From: Nitrobacteraceae bacterium AZCC 2146
GTDB lineage: Bacteria > Pseudomonadota > Alphaproteobacteria > Rhizobiales > Xanthobacteraceae
Direction: 5' to 3'
Assembly: GCA_036924855.1 (NCBI GenBank)
Contig: JBAGRP010000001.1
Coordinates: 3,038,001-3,102,000, forward strand
Length of the DNA stretch: 64,000 nucleotides
Both the position numbers and the translations under genes were made by a program. The notes beneath the pieces are model-generated. The model had not been told where the DNA came from and searched no databases. It saw only the letters and a program-made list of their open reading frames with translations. This document shows, piece after piece, positions 8,089-15,927 of this stretch (position 1 is its first letter; each line of letters opens with the position of its first letter).

Positions 8089-9051
8089 TCACTCCAGCGG
8101 CACGTTGGCGGTCCGCACCACCCCGTTCCACTTCCTGATCTCCGAATCGACAAACGCGGTGAACTCCGCGCCGGTCAGCTTGCCCGGCTCAACGCCCTGG
8201 GTGGCGAATTTCTCGCGGGTCGCCGGCGCCGCCAGGATGTCCTTCATCGCCGTCACCAGCTTTGTATAGGCCGGGTTGCCATCCGCCTTGGGCATATAGA
8301 GGCCGAACCAGGCGGTGGCCTCGAAGCCCTTCACCCCCGCCTCGTCCAGCGTCGGCACGTCCGGCAGCGACGCCGCCCGGGTGAGGCTGGTGACGGCCAG
8401 CACCCGGATGGTGCCGCCTTCGGCTGCGGGAAGAACGGTCGGAAGGGTGTCGAACATGATCGGGATGTGGCCGCCTATCAGGTCGTTCATCGCCGGCGCC
8501 GCGCCCTTGTAGGGAATGTGCTCGATATTGATGCCGGCCATCTGCTTGAACAACTCGCCCGACAGGTGGTTGGCGCCGCCGATTCCGCTCGAGCCGAACG
8601 ACAATTTGCCCGGCTCCTTCCTGGCCATCGCGATCAGGTCGGCGACATTCTTTGCCGGAAAATCTTTCGATACCACCAGCGCATTCGGCGCGCTGGCGAC
8701 CACCGCGATCGGCGAAAAGTCCTTTTGCGTATCGTAAGGCAGGTTGCGACGCAGGCTTGGATTGATGGCGTGATGGGTCGCGGTCAGCAGCAGCACGCTG
8801 CCATCCGCCGGCGACTTCGCCACCATCTCCGAGCCGATGGTGCCGGATGCGCCGGCGCGGTTTTCCACCAGCGTGGTGACGCCGAGCTTGTCGCCGAGAT
8901 ACTGCGCGACGAAGCGCGCCAGGATATCGGTGGTGCCGCCGGCCGGGAACGGCACGATGATCCGGATCGAACTGACCGGAAAGTTCTCCTGCGCGTTGGC
9001 GACCGATGCAAGGAGCAGACACGATAGCGCCAGCCTCGTGAACTTTTTCAT
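8089..9051 (-). CDS. Tripartite tricarboxylate transporter (Bug) receptor
   Basis: A 320-residue periplasmic solute receptor of the TctC/Bug family. The signal peptide (MKKFTRLALSCLLLASVANA) is followed by the family signatures IRIIVPFPAGGTTDILARFVAQYL, VENRAGASGTIGSEMVAKSPADG and SFGSSGIGGANHLSGELF. These proteins bind carboxylates, often aromatic or nicotinate-like acids, and deliver them to TctAB permeases, but many in this group of bacteria are orphans. No tctA/tctB is adjacent here. It lies 44 bases downstream of two maoC genes on the same strand, which suggests a shared catabolic operon and an acyl-CoA-forming substrate. Confidence 0.93.
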   Translation of the reverse strand: MKKFTRLALSCLLLASVANAQENFPVSSIRIIVPFPAGGTTDILARFVAQYLGDKLGVTTLVENRAGASGTIGSEMVAKSPADGSVLLLTATHHAINPSLRRNLPYDTQKDFSPIAVVASAPNALVVSKDFPAKNVADLIAMARKEPGKLSFGSSGIGGANHLSGELFKQMAGINIEHIPYKGAAPAMNDLIGGHIPIMFDTLPTVLPAAEGGTIRVLAVTSLTRAASLPDVPTLDEAGVKGFEATAWFGLYMPKADGNPAYTKLVTAMKDILAAPATREKFATQGVEPGKLTGAEFTAFVDSEIRKWNGVVRTANVPLE

Positions 9052-9095
9052 TTCGATCCCCCTGTGTTTTTTTCAGACGTGCGGCTGTGCCGCCG

Positions 9096-9551
9096 CTACG
9101 CCGTCAGTGGAAATTCCACCATCGCTTCGCCGGTGGCGACCTTTTCGTCGTTCTGGTTGCGCACCAGCACGTCGATCAGCACCCAGCGCGAGCGCTCGGT
9201 GGTCTGCTTCGCCTTGATGATGCCGACCGGCTGGATGGTATCGCCGGGCTTCACCGGCTTGACCCAGCGCGTTTCGAGCCGGCGGTGCACCGCGCCGGCG
9301 GGATAGGCCCAGTCGGTGATCATGCGGGTGATCAGGCCGAAGTTGTTCATGCCGTGCATGATGATGCCGCCGAAATTGGTCTTGCCGAAATCGTTCTTCA
9401 TGTAGTCGTCGTCGAGATGCAGCGGATTGTAGTCGAGCGAGCCGTCGCAGAAGAGCCGGATCGACTCCCGCGACACTGGAAACTTGGGGCCGTCGATGGT
9501 GTCGCCGGTGGCGAGATTTTCAAACGTGGTTTTTTCAAACGTCGTGGTCAT
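9096..9551 (-). CDS. MaoC-like acyl-CoA hydratase/dehydratase (second of pair)
   Basis: A 151-residue single hot-dog domain protein of the MaoC family. Visible elements are FENLATGDTIDGPKFPVSRESIRLF and the hydratase-2-like DYNPLHLDDDYMKNDFGKTNFGGIIMHGMNNFGLITRMI, in which the D-x4-H pair (DYNPLH) matches the catalytic Asp/His of R-specific enoyl-CoA hydratases. The open frame continues upstream, but ATG at 9551 has a strong GAGGGGAT ribosome site and matches the family start. It is 16 bases from the upstream MaoC gene, so the two probably act together, perhaps as a heteromer equivalent to a two-domain hydratase. Confidence 0.88.
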   Translation of the reverse strand: MTTTFEKTTFENLATGDTIDGPKFPVSRESIRLFCDGSLDYNPLHLDDDYMKNDFGKTNFGGIIMHGMNNFGLITRMITDWAYPAGAVHRRLETRWVKPVKPGDTIQPVGIIKAKQTTERSRWVLIDVLVRNQNDEKVATGEAMVEFPLTA

Positions 9552-9567
9552 GATCAGATCCCCTCGC

Positions 9568-10044
9568 TCACATCGGCCGGATGGTGTGGCCGCGGCCGGA
9601 ACAGATGACGTCGCCATGCTGGTTGAAGAACACGTTGTCGTGGACCACGAACAGCCGCTCGCGCTTGATGAACTTGTCGAGTGCGCGGGCCTGCAGCGTG
9701 ATGGTGTCGCCGGGGCGCGCCGGCTTGTTGTAGCTCCAGGACTGGCCGGCATTGACCGTGCCCGGCGTCCGCATCCAGTCATCCGCCGGCGTGCAGGAGA
9801 ACATCAGCAGGATATGGATCGACGGCGGCGCAATCAGGCCGCCATAGGGCGTGGTCCTGGCATAGGCCTCATCGAAATACAGCGGATGGGTTTCGCCGAC
9901 CGAGCGGCAATACAGCTCGATGGCTTCTTTCGTCAGGACGTAGGGAATGGTCTTGCGCGGCTCGCCGGGGACGATGTCGTCCCAGACCTTTCGCAAGTTG
10001 GCGTCCTTCCAGAAATCGGTTTCGAAAGCTTTCGCTTGCGCCAT
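9568..10044 (-). CDS. MaoC/FAS1-like dehydratase (first of pair)
   Basis: A 158-residue MaoC/FAS1-type hot-dog protein (KVWDDIVPGEPRKTIPYVLTKEAIELYCRSVGETHPLYFDEAYARTTPYGGLIAPPSIHILLMF). The order 'catalytic-like THPLYF, then GGLIAPP' is that of the N-terminal half in fused dehydratases. It begins an operon with the second maoC (9096) and the Bug receptor (8089). The promoter region upstream holds a three-repeat element (10058-10102) shared with the divergent IclR regulator gene, so this operon is probably controlled by that protein. The substrate is unknown; hydration of an enoyl-CoA made from an aromatic acid side chain is my inference. Confidence 0.88.
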   Translation of the reverse strand: MAQAKAFETDFWKDANLRKVWDDIVPGEPRKTIPYVLTKEAIELYCRSVGETHPLYFDEAYARTTPYGGLIAPPSIHILLMFSCTPADDWMRTPGTVNAGQSWSYNKPARPGDTITLQARALDKFIKRERLFVVHDNVFFNQHGDVICSGRGHTIRPM

Positions 10045-10057
10045 CGCGCCCTCTCCA

Positions 10058-10102
10058 ATATTGTTCGCCAGACGAACTTTATAGTCGCCTTACGAACAAT
10101 AT
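10058..10102. promoter_or_regulatory. Three-repeat operator between maoC operon and IclR gene
   Basis: Three 10-bp repeats are visible: ATATTGTTCG (10058-10067, inverted), CGAACTTTAT (10073-10082, 8 of 10 identical) and CGAACAATAT (10093-10102, perfect inverse of the first). The first two form a palindrome and the third is a direct copy of the second after a 10-bp gap. That layout is the one known for the IclR-family regulators PcaU and PobR. It lies between the divergent maoC gene (start 10044) and the regulator (start 10151). Confidence 0.75.
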
Positions 10103-10150
10103 AGACGCGGTATTCAGAGACTGACAAGTCCGGATTTGAGAGACAACACG

Positions 10151-10915
10151 ATGGTCAAGGAAAGCGACGGTTTTGTCCGGGCGATTGCCCGCGGATTTGC
10201 GGCGGTCGAGGCGCTGGGCCGGCCGCCCGGGAGGCATACGCTATCGGAGGTGGCCGCCGCCGCAGGCCTCACCCGTGCCACCGCCCGGCGGATGCTGGCA
10301 ACGCTGGTGGCGCTGAAATATTGCGAGGCCGATGGACGCTATTTCAGCCTGCGGCCGCGCGCGCTCAGGCTCGGCCTGTCTTATCTTAATGCGCTGCCCT
10401 ATTGGGGCTATGCGCAGCGTGCGCTGGAAGACCTGCGCGACGAGATCGGCGAATCCTGCGCGCTGGCGGTGCTCGACGAAACCGACATCGTCTATGCGCT
10501 GCGGCTGCCGGCGCGACGGATTCTTTCGGCCAATCTCGGCGTCGGCAGCCGCCTGCCCGCTTATGTGGTGTCGCTCGGCCGCGTGCTGCTGGCCGCACTG
10601 CCGGCCGAACAACGCGCACATTACCTCGCCACCACCGACTTCAAGCCGATCACCCCGCGCACGACGATCGATCCCGACGCGCTGGCGGAACAGCTGCAGC
10701 GCGCCGATGCACAGGGCTATGCCTGGATCGATGGCGAACTCGATCCGGCGATCTGCGGCATTGCGGTGCCTGTACGCGACCAGGGCGGCCGGGTGGTCGC
10801 GGCTGTCAGCATCAACACCATTTCCGGCACCATCGACGAGGCCGCGGCGAAGGCAAAATTCCTGGTCGCGCTACGGCGCACCGCTCAGGACATCCGGACC
10901 CAGACGGCCGGCTAG
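10151..10915 (+). CDS. IclR-family transcriptional regulator (PcaR/PobR-like)
   Basis: A 254-residue IclR-type regulator. The winged helix-turn-helix is at about residues 12-65 (HTLSEVAAAAGLTRATARRMLATLVALKYCEADGRYFSLRPRALRLG), and the effector-binding domain covers about 80-250 (PARRILSANLGVGSRLPAYVVSLGRVLLAALP, and GYAWIDGELDPAICGIAVPVRD). It most resembles the Pca/Pob branch that responds to aromatic acids. The frame begins at a TTG (10136), but ATG at 10151 after GAGAG fits homologues better. It is divergent from the maoC operon and shares the operator at 10058-10102; the amidohydrolase gene follows downstream. Confidence 0.92.
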   Translation: MVKESDGFVRAIARGFAAVEALGRPPGRHTLSEVAAAAGLTRATARRMLATLVALKYCEADGRYFSLRPRALRLGLSYLNALPYWGYAQRALEDLRDEIGESCALAVLDETDIVYALRLPARRILSANLGVGSRLPAYVVSLGRVLLAALPAEQRAHYLATTDFKPITPRTTIDPDALAEQLQRADAQGYAWIDGELDPAICGIAVPVRDQGGRVVAAVSINTISGTIDEAAAKAKFLVALRRTAQDIRTQTAG

Positions 10916-10985
10916 CAGGTCCGGCTGGTTCGCCGCCTGCCTTTCAATCGACCGGCCTTTTTGTTAAGGCAACGCACCCACCAAG

Positions 10986-11891
10986 ATGAACTCGCCAGTC
11001 ACGGGAGCCGCCGCCATGAAACTGCTCGATCCGGATGAACTGGTCGCCATCGACATCCATACCCATGCGGAAGAGCCCTGCGGCACCCATGGCGACGACG
11101 GCTATGACGATTTCCAGGCGCAGATGGCGGAATATTTCAAATCACCGCACAAGCATCCGCCCACCGTGCCGGAGACCGCCGCCTATTATCGCGCCAAGAA
11201 GATCGCCGCGGTGATTTTTCCCGTCGATGCCGAGCGCGAAACCGGTTTCCGTCGCTACAGCAATTATGAAATGCTGGAGATCGCCGCGGAGAACGCCGAC
11301 GTGCTGATCCCGTTCGCATCGATCGATCCGCACAAGGGCAAGCTCGGCGCGCGCGAGGCGCGCAAGCTGATCGAGGAATACGGCGTCAAGGGCTTCAAAT
11401 TCCATCCGACCATGCAGGGCTTCTATGCCAACGATCGCATGGCCTATCCGCTCTACGAGGCGATCAACGAAGGCGGCGCCATCGCGCTGTTTCACACCGG
11501 GCAGACCGGCGTCGGCTCCGGCATGCCGGGCGGCATGGGCATGCGGCTGAAATATTCCAACCCGATGTACATGGATGACGTCGCGGTGGATTTTCCCGAC
11601 CTGAAAATCATTCTGGCGCACCCCTCCTTCCCCTGGCAGGAAGAAGCGCTGTCGGTGGCCACCCACAAGCCGAACGTCTATATCGACCTCTCCGGCTGGT
11701 CGCCGAAATATTTCCCGCCGATCCTGGTGCGCTACACCAACAGCATTCTGCAGGACAAGATGCTGTTCGGATCGGACTGGCCGGTGATCTCGCCGGACCG
11801 CTGGATGGCGGATTTCGCCAAACTCGAAATCCGCGACGAGATCCGGCCCAAGGTGCTGAAGAACAACGCCCGCAAACTGCTCGGCATATGA
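10986..11891 (+). CDS. Amidohydrolase family protein, possibly beta-ketoacyl-CoA hydrolase-like
   Basis: A 301-residue amidohydrolase-2 TIM barrel. The metal site is suggested by IDIHTHAEE near the N-terminus, HTGQTG, ILAHPSFPWQEEA and the late aspartate in LFGSDWPV. Proteins of this subgroup include CouO-type hydrolases that cleave 4-hydroxyphenyl-beta-ketoacyl-CoA in phenylpropanoid breakdown; that would fit the MaoC genes and IclR regulator next door but is an inference. An alternative ATG at 11016 has a better ribosome site (GGGAG) and would remove ten residues. The stop overlaps the next gene as ATGA, so the O-antigen ligase may be co-translated. Confidence 0.85.
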   Translation: MNSPVTGAAAMKLLDPDELVAIDIHTHAEEPCGTHGDDGYDDFQAQMAEYFKSPHKHPPTVPETAAYYRAKKIAAVIFPVDAERETGFRRYSNYEMLEIAAENADVLIPFASIDPHKGKLGAREARKLIEEYGVKGFKFHPTMQGFYANDRMAYPLYEAINEGGAIALFHTGQTGVGSGMPGGMGMRLKYSNPMYMDDVAVDFPDLKIILAHPSFPWQEEALSVATHKPNVYIDLSGWSPKYFPPILVRYTNSILQDKMLFGSDWPVISPDRWMADFAKLEIRDEIRPKVLKNNARKLLGI

Positions 11892-13123
11892 CGAAGGCCG
11901 ATCTGCCGCGCAACCTTGCGGCCGCGCGACAGATCGCTGCGATCACCACCGCCTTCACACTGCCGCTCTCCACCAGCGGCCAGGCGATTGCGGTGTCGAT
12001 CTTCGCGCTGCTGGCGCTGCTGACGCTGGACCGCGCGCGGTTCAACGCGACATTGCGGACTCCAGCGGCCTGGCTTCCGGTGGCACTGTTCGCGCTGATC
12101 CTGATCGGCGTACTGTGGTCGATGCAGCCGTATGGCGCCGCGCTGAAATGGGTCGGGCCTTACGCCAAATTGCTGCTGATCCCGCTGGTGTTGGCGACCG
12201 CGTTCACACCAAAGCAGGCGCTGCAGATCGGCTATGGTTTTCTCGCCGCCTGCACGATCCTTCTCGCGCTGTCATGGGCCTCGTTCCTGTGGCCGAGCGG
12301 GCCGTGGGGCTGGTTCAAACTTCCCGGCGTTCCCTTCAAGGACAATGCGGTGCAGAGCGGGTGCTTTGCGCTATGCGCCTTTGGGCTGGCGATCGGCGCG
12401 GTGCGGATCCGGAGCGCAGGCGACAGGCGCCGCGTCATCGCCATGACGATCCTGGCATTGCTGTTTCTTGCCGACATTTTCCTGATCTATGTCTCGAAGA
12501 CCGGCGCGATCATGGCCGCCGCGCTGCTCGGCCTGTTCCTGCTGCAGGTCGAAGGCTGGCGCCGCGTGCTGCTGATCGCCGTGCCGGCGGTGATCGTGAT
12601 CGCCGTGGCGCTGTGGGCCTCGGCGCCGGCACAGCGGAAGCTCGCGGAGATTTCCTCCGACATCGACGCCGGCAAGGGCAGCGGCGTCCAGGAGACCGTC
12701 TCCACCGCGGCGCGGCTGGATTTCTGGGGCAAGGCCGTCGGCTTTGTGAAGGACGCGCCTGTCCTCGGCCACGGCACCGGCAGCATCAAGCCGCTGTATC
12801 AAAGTATGGAAGCGACAAAACCCTCGCCCTATGGCGAGGCGACGCCGGATCCGCACAATCAGTTCCTGCACATTACGCTGCAGGTCGGCCTGCTCGGGGG
12901 CGTGCTGCTGCTGGCGATGTGGATTGCGCACGCCCGGCTGTTTCTCGGCCGCGACTTCGCCAGCGTCATGGGTCAGGCGATCGTGCTGCAGAACGTGATC
13001 GGCTCGCTGTTCAACAGCCACATCTCGGCGGTGACGCAGGGCATGCTGTATTGCCTCGCTGTCGGGCTGCTGGGGGCAGTGGTGCGCTCAACCGCAACTA
13101 CCAAACCTGCTTCGTCATCCTGA
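11888..13123 (+). CDS. O-antigen ligase family membrane protein
   Basis: A 411-residue integral membrane protein of the WaaL/Wzy_C family with roughly ten to twelve membrane segments. The conserved periplasmic loop lies at about residues 255-330, containing ARLDFWGKAVGFVKDAPVLGHGTGS and DPHNQFLHITLQVGLLG, whose His and Arg are the residues expected for transfer of undecaprenyl-linked glycans to lipid A core. It overlaps the amidohydrolase by four bases, an unlikely functional partner, so the coupling is probably accidental. The GT25 gene follows in opposite orientation, and the pair may be a small surface-polysaccharide locus. Confidence 0.85.
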   Translation: MTKADLPRNLAAARQIAAITTAFTLPLSTSGQAIAVSIFALLALLTLDRARFNATLRTPAAWLPVALFALILIGVLWSMQPYGAALKWVGPYAKLLLIPLVLATAFTPKQALQIGYGFLAACTILLALSWASFLWPSGPWGWFKLPGVPFKDNAVQSGCFALCAFGLAIGAVRIRSAGDRRRVIAMTILALLFLADIFLIYVSKTGAIMAAALLGLFLLQVEGWRRVLLIAVPAVIVIAVALWASAPAQRKLAEISSDIDAGKGSGVQETVSTAARLDFWGKAVGFVKDAPVLGHGTGSIKPLYQSMEATKPSPYGEATPDPHNQFLHITLQVGLLGGVLLLAMWIAHARLFLGRDFASVMGQAIVLQNVIGSLFNSHISAVTQGMLYCLAVGLLGAVVRSTATTKPASSS

Positions 13124-13183
13124 CGCGTTCGCCGCCTTCGGCGAGCCGCGAAGGATGCAACCCTCTCCTGAATGAAGCCAAGC

Positions 13184-13900
13184 CTACCCCAGCTTCAGCC
13201 ACCGCTTCAAATAGCGCCTGCGAAACTTCTGCACCGCGAACTGCACCCGCAGCCGGAGCTGCCCGTGGCCCTTGCGGTCGAGCGAGCTCTTGAACACACC
13301 ATTGAGGCTGCCCTGCTCCGCCAGCGGCGGCTCCGGCCACAGGAACGGGATGCCCATCGCGGGATCCCCGGCGTTGAAGGCGATGTCGATCGGCTCATGC
13401 ATCGGATGCCGCGAGATCCACTCGAGCCGCGCCTGCGCTTCCTCCGCCCCCAGCACATAGGCTTCCATGTTGCGGACGCGGTTGCCGGGATAGACGATCT
13501 GCCCCGGCCGCATTTGCGCCGCCGGCGTGTAGAAATTGGTGGCGGCGCCGAGATGCAGGATGCGCGGCCGCGGCCAATGCTCCGCTTCATCGAGCACGCG
13601 TTTCAGCTGCGCGCAAAAATCCGGGACCAGTTGCGCGTCGTCCTCGAAGATCAGCGCCAGGTCCTGGCCGCGCTCGCGAATCCGCTGCATGGCGACGATG
13701 TGTTTCAGTGCGCAGGATTTCTGCCGCAGCGTCAGATCGGCGCCCTCGGCGAAATAGGCCTTGTCGACTTCCGACGTGATCTCGTCGGCGTCGAAATCCA
13801 GCACCCATTCGAACGCAATGCCGGCGCGGTCGAGCTCACGCTGGATGTGGTCCGTGCGCTCGGGCAGCGATTTGGCATGGATCACATAGGCCGGCAGCAT
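13184..13900 (-). CDS. Glycosyltransferase family 25 (LPS-type)
   Basis: A 238-residue GT25 protein of the Lex2B/LpsA type. It starts MLPAYVIHAKSLPERTDHIQ, typical of the family opening (nucleotide-sugar binding strand followed by R-x2-H), and has the acidic metal-binding motif LIFEDDAQLVPDF and the later RNMEAYVLGAEEAQ. These enzymes add hexoses to lipooligosaccharide. The frame is open to 13945, but the ATG at 13900 with GGAG upstream matches family starts. It converges with the O-antigen ligase. The C-terminus is basic (KFRRRYLKRWLKLG), which could contact the membrane. Confidence 0.88.
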   Translation of the reverse strand: MLPAYVIHAKSLPERTDHIQRELDRAGIAFEWVLDFDADEITSEVDKAYFAEGADLTLRQKSCALKHIVAMQRIRERGQDLALIFEDDAQLVPDFCAQLKRVLDEAEHWPRPRILHLGAATNFYTPAAQMRPGQIVYPGNRVRNMEAYVLGAEEAQARLEWISRHPMHEPIDIAFNAGDPAMGIPFLWPEPPLAEQGSLNGVFKSSLDRKGHGQLRLRVQFAVQKFRRRYLKRWLKLG

Positions 13901-14069
13901 CGACACGTTTCTCCGCAGTATTCCGTGGTGGTGGCTCTCCGCCATCGGCTCATGATGAACCTGCCGGCAGATCGCAGCCCAATTCGATCTCTGTCTTTAT
14001 ATCAAGATCGGATCGTGGCAATGGCAGGCGCGCGGTATTCCGCCGCTCCTTTGCCAGAGACAAACAGCC

Positions 14070-14567
14070 ATGAGCCTTGAATCCGTCCGCGCGTTTTTTG
14101 CCGAGAAAGCCCCCGACATCACGGTGATCGAATCTTCGATGAGTTCGGCGACGGTGGCGTTGGCGGCGGAAGCCTTTGGCGTGGCGCCGGAACGGATTGC
14201 CAAGACGCTGTCGCTGCGAACAGGCGACCGCGTGGTGCTGGTGGTCACCAAGGGTACCGCACGGCTCGACAACAAGAAGGCCAAAGCGGTGTTCGGCGGC
14301 AAGCCGCGGATGCTCGATGCCGATGAGGTGGTGGCGCTGACCGGCCACCCGGTCGGCGGGGTCTGCCCGTTCGGGCTGGCGACACCGCTGCAGGTCTATT
14401 GCGACGTCTCGCTGCAGGAATTCAACGAGGTGGTACCGGCGGCAGGCTCGATCCACAGCGCGGTGCGGATCTCGCCACAGCGGATGGCCGAACTGGTCGA
14501 CGCCGAATGGGTCGATGTCTGCCAGCCGCCGCAGGCGGTTCAGGAGCCGATGTCTGCGCCGGGATGA
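14070..14567 (+). CDS. YbaK/EbsC-type aminoacyl-tRNA deacylase
   Basis: A 165-residue YbaK/ProX-like protein of the cytoplasm, which hydrolyses mischarged aminoacyl-tRNAs. Family features are the strand DRVVLVVTKGTARLDNKKAKAVFGGKPRMLDADEVVALTGHPVGGVCPFGLA with the conserved lysine of the catalytic pocket (NKKAK) and the GHPVGGVCPFGL loop, and a final AVRISPQRMAELVDAEWVDV. Length is normal. It is a single gene, start ATG at 14070 preceded by AGAGACA. Substrate specificity (Cys-tRNAPro or Ala-tRNAPro) cannot be read from the sequence. Confidence 0.92.
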   Translation: MSLESVRAFFAEKAPDITVIESSMSSATVALAAEAFGVAPERIAKTLSLRTGDRVVLVVTKGTARLDNKKAKAVFGGKPRMLDADEVVALTGHPVGGVCPFGLATPLQVYCDVSLQEFNEVVPAAGSIHSAVRISPQRMAELVDAEWVDVCQPPQAVQEPMSAPG

Positions 14568-14716
14568 CCTGGAATTTCTTACTGCCCGCGGCCATCGAAA
14601 GAGAACAAGCGCATCGCCATTTACGCCGCGAAAGCACGCCTGTCGCTATTTTCGCCGAGGGCTCGACAGCGCCACTGCGACGCATGATTTTCCGGTTGTC
14701 GTCTGTAAGGACACAG

Positions 14717-14737
14717 GCAGCGCAGTGGATGCGCTGC
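14717..14737. promoter_or_regulatory. Hairpin ahead of small ORF (GCAGCGCA/TGCGCTGC)
   Basis: A perfect 8-bp inverted repeat, GCAGCGCA (14717-14724) and TGCGCTGC (14730-14737), with a 5-base loop, lies 18 bases before the ATG at 14756. The right arm continues as CGCTGCGTAACTG, nearly the same as a hairpin at 28570-28587 before the sulfonate-type receptor gene. The rest of the 14568-15050 interval apart from the short ORF shows nothing I can name. Confidence 0.45.
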
Positions 14738-14755
14738 GTAACTGGACCTGAGATC

Positions 14756-14863
14756 ATGAGACGGAAAAGCCCCGCGCCGCGTTCGCCACTCGCCAAAACC
14801 TGGCGGCTGCTGGCGTCGATCGTCGCCGTCGCGGCAACCGGCCTGCATTCGGCCGGCGCGTAA
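14756..14863 (+). CDS. Possible 35-residue exported peptide
   Basis: ATG at 14756 to TAA at 14861-14863 encodes MRRKSPAPRSPLAKTWRLLA followed by a short hydrophobic stretch and HSAGA. The basic start and alanine/valine-rich core look like a signal peptide or small membrane peptide with little after it. It sits just after a hairpin and has only a weak ribosome site (GACCTGAG). It could be a leader peptide or a chance frame; I do not recognise it. Confidence 0.3.
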   Translation: MRRKSPAPRSPLAKTWRLLASIVAVAATGLHSAGA

Positions 14864-15050
14864 GCGCCCCGCGTCTCCCGACTTCAGCTGCCCGAAATAT
14901 CCCCCCAAATCCCCGGGTCTGATCGGTCGCAATGTCCCCGCGTGCTGGCGCGTGGCAGATTAGCGGCGATGCGGCCGTTATCTTTATATTGAAGGTATGT
15001 CTCTACGGTCACGTCGGATCGATTGCGAATCCGGTTCGGGAGGCTTGGAC

Positions 15051-15569
15051 ATGCGGCTTATGCCGATCAGCGACGCCGACAGGTCGTGGGCCTCGCTCAA
15101 GGGCCAATGGCGCAAGGCGGCCGAAGCCATCGAAGAGGATTTTTCCACCTTCGCGCTCGGACCGTTCGCAGCGCTCGATCAGCTGATGCAGCAGGGCGGC
15201 AAGGCAGGCCTGTACGGCCTCTATGACGGCACGGTCCCGCATGCCTTCTGTCAGGTTAACAAGCTCCTGATGGCCAAGTTCGAAGGCCCGGTGTTACGAG
15301 CCCGTTTCATGACGGTGTCGCCGGTCTATGATTTCGGCAACAAGGACCTTGCTTCCTATGGTCAGTTGCTCGTCGAGCTGTTTTCCGGGATGGTCTGGCT
15401 GTCGCACAACACGCTCAGCGCCAGCCACGTGCTGTTTCATTTGCGCAGCCCAGCCGATGCGCAATTTTTAGCGCCGCTGCAGACTGCAGGGCCGAACTCG
15501 CCGTTCGCAAGATTCGCCATCAAGGGCGCCTGGGTCGAATGCGACCTCAAGATCCGCGATCCCGCGTAA
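15051..15569 (+). CDS. Conserved hypothetical protein (172 aa)
   Basis: A 172-residue cytoplasmic protein with no signal peptide. From the ATG at 15051 it reads MRLMPISDADRSWASLKGQW, then mixed helix and strand with segments GGKAGLYGLYDGTVPHAFCQVN and ARFMTVSPVYDFGNKDLASYGQLLVELFSG. The alternation and the VSPVYDFG / GQLLVELF pattern are vaguely acetyltransferase-like, but no acetyl-CoA motif is clear. The frame opens at 14997, but GGGAGG seven bases before 15051 decides the start. I know similar unnamed proteins in Bradyrhizobium. Its neighbours give no functional hint. Confidence 0.7.
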   Translation: MRLMPISDADRSWASLKGQWRKAAEAIEEDFSTFALGPFAALDQLMQQGGKAGLYGLYDGTVPHAFCQVNKLLMAKFEGPVLRARFMTVSPVYDFGNKDLASYGQLLVELFSGMVWLSHNTLSASHVLFHLRSPADAQFLAPLQTAGPNSPFARFAIKGAWVECDLKIRDPA

Positions 15570-15600
15570 CCACCCTGTCCCAAGGGGCAGGAAGCAAAAC

Positions 15601-15762
15601 TCAGCTCTTCTTCACACCCTTATCGAAGGCTGCATCGACTTCGCCTTGGTTGATGCGCGCGTCGGGCTTGCCCTTCTGATTGAGGTTCTGCTCCTCGGTA
15701 CCGTCGCCCATCATGCCGGGATGTTTCTCGGCGGGCGTCTTGGGATCGGATTTCTTGGTCAT
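15601..15762 (-). CDS. Small hydrophilic conserved protein (53 aa)
   Basis: The reverse strand from ATG at 15762 to TGA at 15601 encodes 53 residues, starting MTKKSDPKTPAEKHPGMMGD and ending DAAFDKGVKKS. It is very polar, rich in Lys, Asp, Glu, Gly and Pro, with no hydrophobic core, so probably intrinsically disordered. GGAGAGAA lies six bases upstream, a strong ribosome site, and the codon use is that of the neighbours. Similar small lysine-rich proteins are common but unnamed in rhizobia. No function can be assigned. Confidence 0.65.
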   Translation of the reverse strand: MTKKSDPKTPAEKHPGMMGDGTEEQNLNQKGKPDARINQGEVDAAFDKGVKKS

Positions 15763-15905
15763 GGGAATTCTCTCCGGGCACGAATGTGCGGGTGTCCAAC
15801 ACCATCGATCCCATCCTGTTCCATCACGAGTTGTTTGAGACAGAACCCTTGCATTTGCCTATTTTGGAGCAACGCGCTTGCGCCCTCCCCCGCGCAATGT
15901 TAGCC

Positions 15906-15927
15906 AAGTTGTACGATGACCGTACAA
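15906..15927. promoter_or_regulatory. Putative GntR-family operator over the regulator start
   Basis: TTGTAC (15909-15914) and GTACAA (15922-15927) form an inverted repeat that spans the start codon of the GntR-type regulator (ATG at 15916). The left 16 bases, AAGTTGTACGATGACC (15906-15921), recur exactly at 19915-19930 upstream of the TRAP transporter operon. The position over the start suggests autorepression. Confidence 0.55.
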
